Shown in pieces: positions 25,784 through 33,723 of a stretch of 64,000 bases of DNA. Below the pieces are notes generated by a model. That model searched no databases. It was not told the origin of the DNA and saw only the letters and a list, made by a program, of their open reading frames with translations. The translations under genes and the position numbers were made by a program. This DNA comes from an uncultured Bacteroidales bacterium (GTDB taxonomy: Bacteria > Bacteroidota > Bacteroidia > Bacteroidales > Muribaculaceae). Each line of letters opens with the position of its first letter. The first letter of the stretch is position 1. The DNA is taken from contig CACZNH010000015.1 of the NCBI GenBank assembly GCA_902782465.1, forward strand, positions 41,720 to 105,719, written 5' to 3'.

Positions 25784-27001
25784 ATGACAAAATTAGTTGA
25801 CAGATTTTTGAAGTATGTGAAGTTCGACACCCAGAGTGACGAACTCACCAACTTGACGCCCTCGACACCGGGCCAGATGGTGTTTGCCAAGGAGCTGGAA
25901 AAGGAATTGCACGCCATGGGCCTGAGCGACATCTCACTCGATGACAACGGCTACCTGTTTGCCACGCTGCCCGCCAACACCGACAAGCCCGTGCCCACCG
26001 TGGGCTTCATCGCCCACATGGACACCGCCCCCGACATGAGCGGCCATGACGTGAAACCCCGCATCGTGAAGTATGAGGGCGAGCCTATCGTGCTCAGCGA
26101 GGAGCCCCGCATTGTCCTCGACCCTGTGCAGTTCCCCGAGATGAACGACTACAAGGGCCAGGACTTCATCGTCACCAGCGGTGACACGCTGCTCGGTGCC
26201 GACGATAAGGCAGGTATTGCCGAGATTCTGTCTGCCATCGAATGGCTGCAGGAGCACCCCGAGGTGAAACACGGCAACATCCGCGTGGGCTTCAACCCCG
26301 ACGAGGAAATCGGCTTGGGTGCCCACCACTTTGACGTGGAGAAGTTTGGCTGTGACTGGGCCTATACCATGGACGGTGGCGCCGTGGGCGAGCTGGAGTA
26401 TGAAAACTTCAATGCCGCCAGCGCCAAGATTACCTTCAAGGGCCTGAACGTCCATCCCGGTGCCGCCAAGCACAAGATGCTCAACTCGATGCGCGTTGCC
26501 CTGCAGTTCGCTGCCATGCTGCCGCGCTGGGAGACGCCCGAGCACACCGAGGGCTACGAGGGTTTCTACCACCTCATCCACATGGAAGGTGGCGTTGAGC
26601 AGACCACGCTGAACTACATCATCCGCGACCACGACCGCGCCCGCTTTGAGAGCCGCAAGCGCGAAATCGAGCACCTGTGCCGCAAAATCAACTCCGAGTT
26701 CCCCGATTGCGCTTCGTGCGAAATCAAGGACCAGTACTACAACATGCGCGAGAAGATTGAGCCGGTGATGAACATCATCGACATCGCCAAGCAGGCTATG
26801 GAGAATGCCGGCGTCACCCCCAAGGTGCAGCCCATCCGTGGCGGTACCGACGGTGCCCAGCTGTCGTTCAAGAACCTGCCCTGCCCCAACATCTTTGCCG
26901 GCGGCATGAACATGCACGGTCGCTTTGAGTATGTGCCCATCCCCTCGATGGAGAAGGCGATGATGACCATCATCGAGATTTGCAAGCTGGTGGCCGAATG
27001 A
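25784..27001 (+). CDS. pepT: Peptidase T (tripeptide aminopeptidase)
   Basis: 405 residues, the usual length for this M20B zinc peptidase, which removes the N-terminal residue from tripeptides in the cytoplasm. Metal-site and catalytic motifs are visible: [13 protein letters not shown] (His and Asp), [25 protein letters not shown] (Glu pair) and [17 protein letters not shown]. The dimerisation-domain block [17 protein letters not shown] and the C-terminal [18 protein letters not shown] with final His in [11 protein letters not shown] complete the set. Two POT peptide transporters lie upstream, so this gene probably completes a peptide-use pathway, although a RAYT unit separates them and pepT has its own -7 element. 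Confidence 0.96.
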   Translation: MTKLVDRFLKYVKFDTQSDELTNLTPSTPGQMVFAKELEKELHAMGLSDISLDDNGYLFATLPANTDKPVPTVGFIAHMDTAPDMSGHDVKPRIVKYEGEPIVLSEEPRIVLDPVQFPEMNDYKGQDFIVTSGDTLLGADDKAGIAEILSAIEWLQEHPEVKHGNIRVGFNPDEEIGLGAHHFDVEKFGCDWAYTMDGGAVGELEYENFNAASAKITFKGLNVHPGAAKHKMLNSMRVALQFAAMLPRWETPEHTEGYEGFYHLIHMEGGVEQTTLNYIIRDHDRARFESRKREIEHLCRKINSEFPDCASCEIKDQYYNMREKIEPVMNIIDIAKQAMENAGVTPKVQPIRGGTDGAQLSFKNLPCPNIFAGGMNMHGRFEYVPIPSMEKAMMTIIEICKLVAE

Positions 27002-27020
27002 CAAAAAACAGTTAAATAAT

Positions 27021-27051
27021 TTGGCAGGTATAGAAAAAAGCTATACCTTTG
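27021..27051 (+). promoter_or_regulatory. Promoter of tRNA-Lys
   Basis: TTG at 27021-27023, 20-base spacer, TACCTTTG at 27044-27051. The mature tRNA begins 18 bases further on. Confidence 0.75.
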
Positions 27052-27068
27052 CACCGCTTTTTTACGGA

Positions 27069-27141
27069 GATTCGCTAGCTCAGCAGGTAGAGCACATCCC
27101 TTTTAAGGATGGGGTCGTGGGTTCGAGCCCCACGCGAATCA
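27069..27141 (+). tRNA. tRNA-Lys (UUU)
   Basis: Acceptor stem GATTCGC pairs with GCGAATC. The D arm TAGCTCAGCAGGTAGAGCA, the anticodon arm CATCC-CTTTTAA-GGATG with anticodon TTT, and the T arm GTGGG-TTCGAGC-CCCAC are all canonical. No CCA is encoded. Confidence 0.96.
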
Positions 27142-27183
27142 CAAGAGAACGGGCCTGAAGAAATCTTCAGGCCCGTTCTCTTG
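27142..27183. terminator. 20-bp perfect hairpin terminator
   Basis: A 20-base arm (27142-27161) and its exact reverse complement (27164-27183) enclose two bases directly after the tRNA. There is only a short T-run (TTGTT). It can also end the convergent CotH gene, whose stop is at 27205. Confidence 0.88.
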
Positions 27184-27204
27184 TTCAGTTCAAAAACCCT
27201 TGTA

Positions 27205-28932
27205 TTACAGGATGATACTGATAATTGCGTTGATGTCACTGATGTTGACTACGCCATCTTTATTGACGTCGGCATTCTTGTCAAAGCCACCCGCCAGGAT
27301 GATGTTGATGACAGCATTAATGTCGCTGATGTTGACCACGCCATCCAGATTCACGTCACCAGGCAGTACAGGTTCCGGTCCGGGATCCCTGGGAATAAAG
27401 ACGTTCTCATCAAGATACACCATGCGGCGGCGAATCCAATCCTCGACATACTGCATCTCATTGATGAGATTGAGTTCTTTCCTATTGAGGTCAGTGTCCC
27501 TGCTCCATCGAGCCTCCTCGCGTTCAGCAGCGCCACAATCCACCAGGTTGTCAATAGCAGCCCAATAGCGGTTCACGAGGCTGTCGGTGTGGAGTTTGGT
27601 CTTCCTCAGTTCAGCATAGCGCTCGTTGAGCTGGTCAACCCACTCATCGACTTCCATCATGTCGGCCATGGGAATGTGCATCATCCACTCGGTCACGGGA
27701 CGCTCAGGCTTCACCATCTCAGGATGACTGGCATTGGGGGCATAGTTGGCACCCAAGCAGATGTCAAGGTCCCAGGGAACCATGGTCAGCAGAAGGCTGT
27801 CTTGCGTGTCATAGCATGCATAGTAGATGTTCTTGCATGAATTGTCCAATGCCTGCAACGCAGCGACAAAGATGTAATAGTCCTGCATAACGGGCATGTC
27901 GAAGTAATATTTCATGCTATCGATGCGCAATTGGATATCGCTGTTGTCGGCCCGATAGGCAAACTTGACAGCCTTGTCAAGAGCGGTCCAGTTGGAACGG
28001 CCAATCTCGTCGTAGTCGGGATACTTGTACTCAAAACCGTCCCAATAGGTGGGAAGACTGGTGTACCTCCTTTGCGGATCACTCATTGCAGTGGTGGTGG
28101 TCATCTTGTAAGCGGTCCAGAGCACACCGTGGAACATCCTGTTCTCCTCATCGTAACGTTTGATTTTGAGCTGCTTGCGGTCAATGGGCTCACACATGTT
28201 GTAGATACCCATATAGGCACCGTTCAAGAGCACCTCAACCATTTGGCCACGTGAACCGTTGTTCACCTTTCCTACCGAGTCGGCATACCAGGGCTGGCGG
28301 GCAAAGTCCAGCCACAGGTCGGTGCTCACGCGGTTGCGCACACGCAGGAAGTCCATCTGTCCAGCATCCAGAATCCAGTTGTTGTCATTGCGCAGGCCGA
28401 AGAAGCGGTGGTTGGCCTTTGTCGAGTCCTCGTTGACAAATTTGACACGGTAGTTGCGTTTGTGCTTTCCGGAGACATTGGTTGCGCCGCCGCGCCACTT
28501 CACCTTTGCCTTCAAGGGTTCAGCGTATGCCGAGTCTGGCTCGCTCACCCTCACGGTGCCATAGGTGTATTCGGTGTTGAACACGCCCTCCAGTTCCACT
28601 ATCGGGAGCCAGGTGAAGGTGATGTGTCCCGTAACGAGTTCACTTCCCTTATACACGGTGACGGTGTAGTTCTTGCCTCCGGCAACACGCGCGAAGGTAT
28701 AGGTCTCGCCGTTGTCTACGGCAGTGCCATCGATAACGAGAGTCCTCACATCGGCGTCAAAGTTTACCGTCGCAGTGAAGTTCTGGCCGAAGTAGTCCTG
28801 CGGAATACTGCACAACCAGATGTTATTGAGGGTGTCGAGCACCGCGCGGTGGCCACCAATGTTAAACGCCTGTGCCCAGCATCCGATGCCGGCCATGAGG
28901 CACAATGTCAATAAAAGTAACTTCTTTCTCAT
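27205..28932 (-). CDS. Secreted CotH-kinase family protein with C-terminal dockerin
   Basis: 575 residues. Signal peptide MRKKLLLLTLCLMAGIGCWA, a short beta domain (~25-115), then a CotH-type atypical kinase domain (~130-480): KVKWRGGATNVSGKHKRNY, WILDAGQMDFLRVRNRVSTD, LLNGAYMGIYNMCEPIDRKQ and the metal-binding VPWDLDICLGANYAP. CotH proteins in spore formers phosphorylate a coat protein; targets in Bacteroidetes are unknown. The C-terminus has two dockerin loops, DVNLDGVVNISDINAVINII and DVNKDGVVNISDINAIISII. The first ATG (28959) would precede the signal peptide, so 28932 is chosen. A related protein is encoded at 54987-56576. Confidence 0.85.
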   Translation of the reverse strand: MRKKLLLLTLCLMAGIGCWAQAFNIGGHRAVLDTLNNIWLCSIPQDYFGQNFTATVNFDADVRTLVIDGTAVDNGETYTFARVAGGKNYTVTVYKGSELVTGHITFTWLPIVELEGVFNTEYTYGTVRVSEPDSAYAEPLKAKVKWRGGATNVSGKHKRNYRVKFVNEDSTKANHRFFGLRNDNNWILDAGQMDFLRVRNRVSTDLWLDFARQPWYADSVGKVNNGSRGQMVEVLLNGAYMGIYNMCEPIDRKQLKIKRYDEENRMFHGVLWTAYKMTTTTAMSDPQRRYTSLPTYWDGFEYKYPDYDEIGRSNWTALDKAVKFAYRADNSDIQLRIDSMKYYFDMPVMQDYYIFVAALQALDNSCKNIYYACYDTQDSLLLTMVPWDLDICLGANYAPNASHPEMVKPERPVTEWMMHIPMADMMEVDEWVDQLNERYAELRKTKLHTDSLVNRYWAAIDNLVDCGAAEREEARWSRDTDLNRKELNLINEMQYVEDWIRRRMVYLDENVFIPRDPGPEPVLPGDVNLDGVVNISDINAVINIILAGGFDKNADVNKDGVVNISDINAIISIIL

Positions 28933-28976
28933 GTTGTAATTACCTGATATGTATTGCAATGCATTAATTTAGAGCG

Positions 28977-28984
28977 CAAAGATA
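28977..28984 (-). promoter_or_regulatory. -7 element TATCTTTG before the CotH gene
   Basis: Minus-strand TATCTTTG lies 44 bases upstream of the start. A TTG exists at a spacing of only 16 bases, so the upstream half is doubtful. Confidence 0.45.
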
Positions 28985-29121
28985 ATAAAAAAGTCATTAT
29001 CAAGCCGCCTCACACTTGTTATTTTCAATAATATTTACAGCAGAATCGGCGGACAAGCATTTTTTTTGAAATAAAACTCCAGTTTTTTTGTTTTTTTTCA
29101 TTCTATCAACTAAAAAAGAAG

Positions 29122-29129
29122 TAACTTTG
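29122..29129 (+). promoter_or_regulatory. -7 element TAACTTTG before the Nnr gene
   Basis: TAACTTTGC lies 39 bases before the start at 29169. No TTG at the usual distance was found in the T-rich region upstream. Confidence 0.45.
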
Positions 29130-29168
29130 CATCTCTTACAAATTAACAATGAAAATCACCCGATAGCA

Positions 29169-30692
29169 ATGAAAATATTTACCAATGACGGCATGCGGCG
29201 CATTGGCGACCGTACTATAGAAAAAGAAGATATAACGATGCTTGACCTGATTGAAAGGGCCGCATCGGCTGTGTCCTACGAACTCATTTCGCGCTGGAGG
29301 ACCTCCAAGCGCTTCGTGATATTTGCCGGCCCCGGTGACAATGGTGCCGACGCACTGGCTGTGGCCCGCATGATGTATGAACAGGGCTACCGTCCTGAGG
29401 TGTACCTGTTCAATATCAAGTCGGCACAGCTCTCACCCTGCTGCCTTGCCAACCGCGACCGTTTTTTGGAAACCATCGGTGACGACGATGTGGACTTCAT
29501 CGAGGTGATTCAGAACTTCACGCCTCCCGAACTTGACGAGAACGATGTGGTGGTGGACGGACTGTTCGGCAACGGCCTGCGCACCCCGCTCAAGGGCGGC
29601 TACACCGCCCTGGTGCAGTACATCAACTCCAGCGGTGCCTATGTCGTGTCGATTGACATCCCCTCGGGCATGTTCGGCGAGTGGAACATGGGCAACGACC
29701 GCCGCAACATCATCCGCGCCAACCTGACGCTTACCTACAACAGCAAGCGTCTAGCCTTCTACTTCTCGGAGAATGCCGAGTTTGTCGGCGAGTGCAAGGT
29801 GCTGGACATTGAGCTGGACCCCGAGAGCATTGCTATCACGCCCACCGACTACTACCTCATCGAGCGTGACGACGTGCACGACCTGATGCACCCGCGCAAT
29901 CCCTTCAGCAACAAATATGACCACGGCACGCTGCTGCTCATTGCCGGCAGCTATGGCATGATGGGTGCCGCCGTGCTGGCAGCCCGCGGTGCCTTGCGCA
30001 CCGGCGCCGGCCTGGTGACCGTGCATGCTCCCCGTTGCGGCTATCAGGTGCTGCAGACCGCCGTTCCCGAGGCCCTCTTCGAGCCTGACCGCAACGAGAT
30101 TATGACCTCGTCTATCGACCTGCGCCACACCTATAGCGTGGTGGCGCTGGGTCCCGGCATCGGCTACAACGATGAGACGCTCGAGGCAGTCCACCAGTTC
30201 ATCATGAACTTCAAGCGTCCGTGCCTGCTCGATGCCGACGCGCTGAACTGCATCTCACGCCGTCCCATGCTGCTCAGGAGCATTCCTTCACGCTCCATCA
30301 TCACGCCTCACGCCATCGAGTTTGACCGCCTCTTCGGCGAGCACAACACCGACGAGGAGCGCCTCAAGAAGGCCATCGATGTGTCCAAGCTCTACCAGAT
30401 TACCATCGTGCTCAAGGGTCACTACACGATGACCGTGCGCCCCGACAGCAAGATTTACGTCAACAGCAGCGGCAACGCCGGTATGGCAACCCCTGGCAGC
30501 GGCGACGTGCTCACGGGTGTCATCTCGGCCCTCATTGCACAGAACTATCCCGCCGACTGGTCGGTCGTCCTCGGCGTCTATCTCCACGGCCTGGCAGGCG
30601 ACCTGGCAGCACAGGCCCACGGCACCTACGGCATGATAGCCTCGGACATCGTCGACAACCTGGGCAAAGCCATCATGGAAGTGATGAAATAG
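29169..30692 (+). CDS. nnr: Bifunctional NAD(P)HX epimerase/dehydratase
   Basis: 507 residues. The N-terminal YjeF domain (epimerase, ~1-215) shows the GPGDNGADALAVARMM motif and VVDGLFGNGLRTPL. The C-terminal ribokinase-like domain (~235-505) is the ADP/ATP-dependent dehydratase: FSNKYDHGTLLLIAGSYGMM, GALRTGAGLVTVHAP, LGPGIGY, LLDADALN and GNAGMATPGSGDVLTGVI with the GSGD nucleotide site. The enzyme repairs hydrated NADH and NADPH in the cytoplasm. The start at 29169 matches the usual N-terminus (MKIFTNDGMRRID-like); an earlier in-frame ATG at 29088 precedes the -7 element. A hairpin terminator follows the stop. Confidence 0.94.
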   Translation: MKIFTNDGMRRIGDRTIEKEDITMLDLIERAASAVSYELISRWRTSKRFVIFAGPGDNGADALAVARMMYEQGYRPEVYLFNIKSAQLSPCCLANRDRFLETIGDDDVDFIEVIQNFTPPELDENDVVVDGLFGNGLRTPLKGGYTALVQYINSSGAYVVSIDIPSGMFGEWNMGNDRRNIIRANLTLTYNSKRLAFYFSENAEFVGECKVLDIELDPESIAITPTDYYLIERDDVHDLMHPRNPFSNKYDHGTLLLIAGSYGMMGAAVLAARGALRTGAGLVTVHAPRCGYQVLQTAVPEALFEPDRNEIMTSSIDLRHTYSVVALGPGIGYNDETLEAVHQFIMNFKRPCLLDADALNCISRRPMLLRSIPSRSIITPHAIEFDRLFGEHNTDEERLKKAIDVSKLYQITIVLKGHYTMTVRPDSKIYVNSSGNAGMATPGSGDVLTGVISALIAQNYPADWSVVLGVYLHGLAGDLAAQAHGTYGMIASDIVDNLGKAIMEVMK

Positions 30693-30718
30693 CCCCATAC
30701 AAGGTATCAAATACAACA

Positions 30719-30747
30719 ACCGCACCCCTCATGAGGTGCGGTTTGTT
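30719..30747 (+). terminator. Terminator after nnr
   Basis: ACCGCACC pairs with GGTGCGGT around a short palindromic CCTCATGA-type loop, followed by TTGTTT. Confidence 0.78.
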
Positions 30748-31186
30748 TATGTGTGCCCATATTTTGAGATACTGTCGCCTGAAACAAGGATCGTGCTAAC
30801 GCACGAAAAATCTAAACAAATCATTAACAAATTGAAACTAATATATGATTGATTCTGTCAGGATTTGTTTTCTAATTTGTTTTGATTTTTGCCCGTTTGC
30901 GGGCACTCGTGTTGCTCAATCATTGACTCTTTGGCGACATGACGAAAGGTTCGGAACAAACTCACTGTGTCGTTGGCCCATTGAGGAGACTGCGCGACAG
31001 CGATGCCCACGAAGAAACGCATTTAATTAGCCCTCGCTACGCTCGGGCGAAGATAAACTTATTCTAAATGTTTTGAACTGCATGGTAATAAATCCAAAGC
31101 AAGAAGCTCATTGTTGAAATGCGCTTCTTACGCGCTATCGCGCTGTTTTAGCGCATTTCAACAATTCACTAGTTATTTAAGTGTAT
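30748..31186. other. Noncoding stretch with hairpins, no supported gene
   Basis: No convincing reading frame is present. A 61-codon frame at 30845-31030 lacks recognisable features and is rejected. The stretch holds a small hairpin near 30792-30805 (CGTGCTAACGCACG, similar to the one inside 13175-13331), a GCTACGCTCGGGC-like palindrome near 31033 and the inverted repeat at 31110-31165. Confidence 0.6.
31110..31165. repeat. Perfect 15-base inverted repeat
   Basis: ATTGTTGAAATGCGC (31110-31124) and its exact reverse complement (31151-31165) enclose 26 bases which themselves contain CGCGCTATCGCGC-like words. It could be a strong hairpin or the remnant ends of a small element. Confidence 0.7.
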
Positions 31187-31340
31187 AGGTCATTTTGCAG
31201 GATGAAAATTCAAGAGGATTATTGCATATCAGAAAAGAGTGATTATCTTTGCCGATACACAATACTCGGCTTGAAAATTCATCCTGCAAAATGAACCTTA
31301 GAACCACTATATGTGATTTTCATCCTGCAAAATGGACCTT
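31187..31340. repeat. Three copies of a CATTTTGCAGGATGAAAAT motif, two orientations
   Basis: Copy A (31187-31214) reads plus; copies B (31270-31299) and C (31315-31340) are reverse complements. Each has an AGGT-type edge next to CATTTTGCAGGATGA. A and B form an inverted pair around a canonical promoter; C is a direct repeat of B. No reading frame is enclosed. Confidence 0.75.
31222..31251 (+). promoter_or_regulatory. Orphan promoter inside the repeat unit
   Basis: TTG at 31222-31224, 19-base spacer, TATCTTTG at 31244-31251. A transcript would start near 31257 and run through repeat copies B and C towards the minus-strand tRNA-Leu. No gene follows on this strand. Confidence 0.6.
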
Positions 31341-31397
31341 ACGCCTAAAATTCAGATATCGCAAAGGTGCAAATAAAATGTGAAACCACAAAAAAAT

Positions 31398-31427
31398 ATT
31401 GCCGATAATCAAATGATTATCAGCAAT
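31398..31427 (-). terminator. Terminator of tRNA-Leu
   Basis: On the minus strand ATTGCTGATAATC pairs with GATTATCGGCAAT (one mismatch) around ATTT, followed by ATTTTTTT. Confidence 0.85.
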
Positions 31428-31432
31428 ATTTG

Positions 31433-31517
31433 TACCTGAAGTGGGACTTGAACCCACACGGCCGCAATGGCCAAGGGATTTTAAGTCCCTCGTGTCTACC
31501 GATTCCACCATTCAGGC
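31433..31517 (-). tRNA. tRNA-Leu (UAA)
   Basis: 85 nt with a class II long variable arm. Acceptor GCCTGAA pairs with TTCAGGT (one G-U). The anticodon arm is AGGGA-CTTAAAA-TCCCT with anticodon TAA. The variable arm TTGGCCATTGCGGCCG and T arm GTGGG-TTCAAGT-CCCAC are visible. Confidence 0.96.
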
Positions 31518-31538
31518 TTGCGGTTGCAAATTCGGGTG

Positions 31539-31569
31539 CAAAGATAGTGCAAGACGAGCGAAATGCCAA
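31539..31569 (-). promoter_or_regulatory. Promoter of tRNA-Leu
   Basis: Minus-strand TTG (31569-31567), 20-base spacer, TATCTTTG (31546-31539), 22 bases before the tRNA. Confidence 0.75.
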
Positions 31570-31610
31570 ATTTATTTGAGCATTTCTGAAGCTCAGTCAA
31601 GATTATCCAC

Positions 31611-31661
31611 TTGTCCATCGGGATTTATCGATTGTACTTCTTGTCTTTCTTGTCGTTAAAA
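31611..31661. repeat. Dispersed CTTGTCTTTCTTGTCGTTAA element, single copy
   Basis: Matches the repeat family at 5188-5343 in both the TCGGGATTT word and the CTTGTCTTTCTTGTC core with TTAAAA end. Lies between tRNA-Leu and the 3' end of the YihY gene. Confidence 0.6.
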
Positions 31662-31710
31662 TTAATACAACGGCAGCAGGTACTACAACATGCTTATAAA
31701 CCTTTGTCGT

Positions 31711-33027
31711 TTACACGAGGTCTAGCAGGGGGATGTCGTCAACGGCCTGCTGGCGCTGGCGCAACTTGGAGAGGCCCTCGACTACCGGGGCAAAGCAGGT
31801 GTCGGCCTTGACGATGAAATTGGACGAGCCGACGGCAGTAAGGGCATTGAGGGCGGTGTTGACGGTCAGGTCATCAGGGTCATAGGCAGGTTGATAGCGC
31901 TCCACACCCTCGGCATCACCCGTATTGATGGCCGTGAGCAGTCCTGCACGCTGCAATCGCTCAATGACGTCCTTGACCAGCGGCCCCGGAATGCTATAAT
32001 CATTAATGAGTATGCCGGCAGTGAGTGGCGCTTCACGTTGTTTGAAACGCTTGGCGGCAAAGGCGAGAACGGCAATCGCCATGTCGTTGGCGTAGGCCTG
32101 CGAGATGTCTTTTACCTTATCATTATATGAGAAGCGGTCGAAGTTCTGCCAAGCATAGGTCAGCACCACACCCGACAGGGCGATGAGCCACGACAGTTGG
32201 AGCCACACCAACAACAAGGGCAGGAAGGCGAAACTGCCGTAGATGGCGTTGTACTTGGAGACATAGACCTGCCCCGTGAGGAAGAGCCACTGCACAATCT
32301 GGAACATAGTGCCGCACAGCACGCCCGCGAACAGGGCGCCCTTGAAGCTCACCTTGGTGTTAGGCACCAGATAATAGGCTGAAGTGAAGATTATCCAGGC
32401 GATGACAGTGGGGGTAAATGCCAGCAGACGATGGGCCACCGGCGAGAGCGCATGGCCTGCAAACACATGCTGCACCGCGTCGCTCATGAAGATGGAGATG
32501 CCCGCAGAACACAGCATGAGCATGGGCAACAACAGGAACAGGGCGGTATAGTCGGTGAATTTGCGCTTGATAGACCGCTTGACGGTGATGCCCCAGATAT
32601 GGTTGAAGGTATCCTCGACATTGCTCATCAGCGAGACCAGCGTCCAAAGCAATAAAATGAGGCCGATGCCAATGAAAATGCCCTGCGAGGCGTGAGCGAG
32701 GTAATTGTCCACATCGGTCAACGCCGTTTCCAGGGCCTGACGCTGGGACGGGAAATAGCGGAACAGCTCGTTCTGCATCAGGTTCTGAAAGCCGAAGCCT
32801 CGCGCGATGGCAAAAATCATTGCCAGAGCAGGGACGACGGCCAGCACAGTATTATAGGTGAGTGAACCAGCGCGAATCTGCAAGTCGCGGTCCAAGTATG
32901 AGCGGATACTCAAGTTGATTACTTTCACGACCCTGACATGCAACAACGTGCGGGTATCGTCCCACACATCACTGACGCAATAGCGGACATTGCGCATCAT
33001 GCGCTGCCAAATGCTCTCACTTGCCAC
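31711..33027 (-). CDS. YihY/BrkB-family inner-membrane protein
   Basis: 438 residues. Residues ~35-300 contain six to seven hydrophobic helices with the family pattern: RAGSLTYNTVLAVVPALAMIFA near residue 50, LWTLVSLMSNVEDTFNHIWG around 130, and YGSFAFLPLLLVWLQLSWLIALSG. The C-terminal ~125 residues form a soluble domain with a winged-helix appearance (ISQAYANDMAIAVLAFAAKRF, IPGPLVKDVIERLQRAGLL). Once called ribonuclease BN, the family is not a nuclease and its function is uncertain. It follows hpt and adk on the minus strand, separated by a dispersed palindrome. Confidence 0.88.
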   Translation of the reverse strand: MASESIWQRMMRNVRYCVSDVWDDTRTLLHVRVVKVINLSIRSYLDRDLQIRAGSLTYNTVLAVVPALAMIFAIARGFGFQNLMQNELFRYFPSQRQALETALTDVDNYLAHASQGIFIGIGLILLLWTLVSLMSNVEDTFNHIWGITVKRSIKRKFTDYTALFLLLPMLMLCSAGISIFMSDAVQHVFAGHALSPVAHRLLAFTPTVIAWIIFTSAYYLVPNTKVSFKGALFAGVLCGTMFQIVQWLFLTGQVYVSKYNAIYGSFAFLPLLLVWLQLSWLIALSGVVLTYAWQNFDRFSYNDKVKDISQAYANDMAIAVLAFAAKRFKQREAPLTAGILINDYSIPGPLVKDVIERLQRAGLLTAINTGDAEGVERYQPAYDPDDLTVNTALNALTAVGSSNFIVKADTCFAPVVEGLSKLRQRQQAVDDIPLLDLV

Positions 33028-33044
33028 TTTCCTTGCTCATTTTT

Positions 33045-33112
33045 AAACTACGAATTACGCGAATTACACTAAAAGGCAGAATAATTCGCTTAATTCGTGT
33101 AATTCGTAGTTT
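33045..33112. repeat. Dispersed palindrome AAACTACGAATTAC, copy 1
   Basis: AAACTACGAATTAC on the left and its exact reverse complement GTAATTCGTAGTTT on the right enclose about 40 bases made of further GAATTA/TAATTC words. A second copy is at 39205-39272. Confidence 0.75.
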
Positions 33113-33116
33113 TTAT

Positions 33117-33692
33117 TTACAGACTGTCGAGAGTGTCGCTAATCGACTCAAAGATGTCGTCGATGCTTCCCAAGCCGTTGATGGCGCGGTACTTGCCCTG
33201 CTCCTCATAATAGGCCTTGAGGGGCGACGTCTGCTTGTGGTAAGTCTCCAGACGCTTACGTGCGGTGTCCTCGTTGTCGTCTGAACGGCCGCTCATCTGT
33301 CCACGCAGCAGGATGCGCTTGATGAGTTCCTCCTCGGGAACCTCGAGGCCCACAACGGCGTCAATCTTTGTGTCACGGTCAGCGAGCAGCTGCTCCAGCG
33401 CCTCGGCCTGCGGGATGGTGCGGGGAAAACCGTCAAAGATGACGCCCTCGCTGGCGTTTTCCTTATTCTCGTCAAGCACCTGAGCCAGGATGTCGATGAT
33501 GAGCTCGTCGGGGACGAGCTGACCCTGGTCGATGTAGCCCTTGGCAACCTTGCCTAGTTCGGTACCTCGGCGGATATTGTCGCGCAGCACGTCGCCCGTC
33601 GAGATGTGGAACAGCTTGTACTTTTCAATAATCTTATCGCTCTGGGTGCCCTTACCTGAGCCGGGAGCACCAAAAATAACAATGTTCAGCAT
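33117..33692 (-). CDS. adk: Adenylate kinase
   Basis: 191 residues, the short type without a zinc-binding lid. The P-loop GAPGSGKGT starts at residue 8. AMP-site residues are in HISTGDVLRDNIRRGTELG, followed by VIFDGFPRTIPQAEAL and the lid arginines in LRGQMSGRSDDNEDTARKRL. The enzyme interconverts AMP, ADP and ATP in the cytoplasm. It lies 31 bases downstream of hpt on the same strand, a neighbour pair common in Bacteroidetes, and both are probably read from the promoter upstream of hpt. Confidence 0.97.
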   Translation of the reverse strand: MLNIVIFGAPGSGKGTQSDKIIEKYKLFHISTGDVLRDNIRRGTELGKVAKGYIDQGQLVPDELIIDILAQVLDENKENASEGVIFDGFPRTIPQAEALEQLLADRDTKIDAVVGLEVPEEELIKRILLRGQMSGRSDDNEDTARKRLETYHKQTSPLKAYYEEQGKYRAINGLGSIDDIFESISDTLDSL

Positions 33693-33723
33693 AATGTTAT
33701 CTCGTTAAAAAATATACTTGTGG

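Noticed and set aside
30845-31030. 61-codon open frame between nnr and tRNA-Leu
   Set aside because: No recognisable domain, spans palindromic sequence and lacks a promoter; treated as noncoding.
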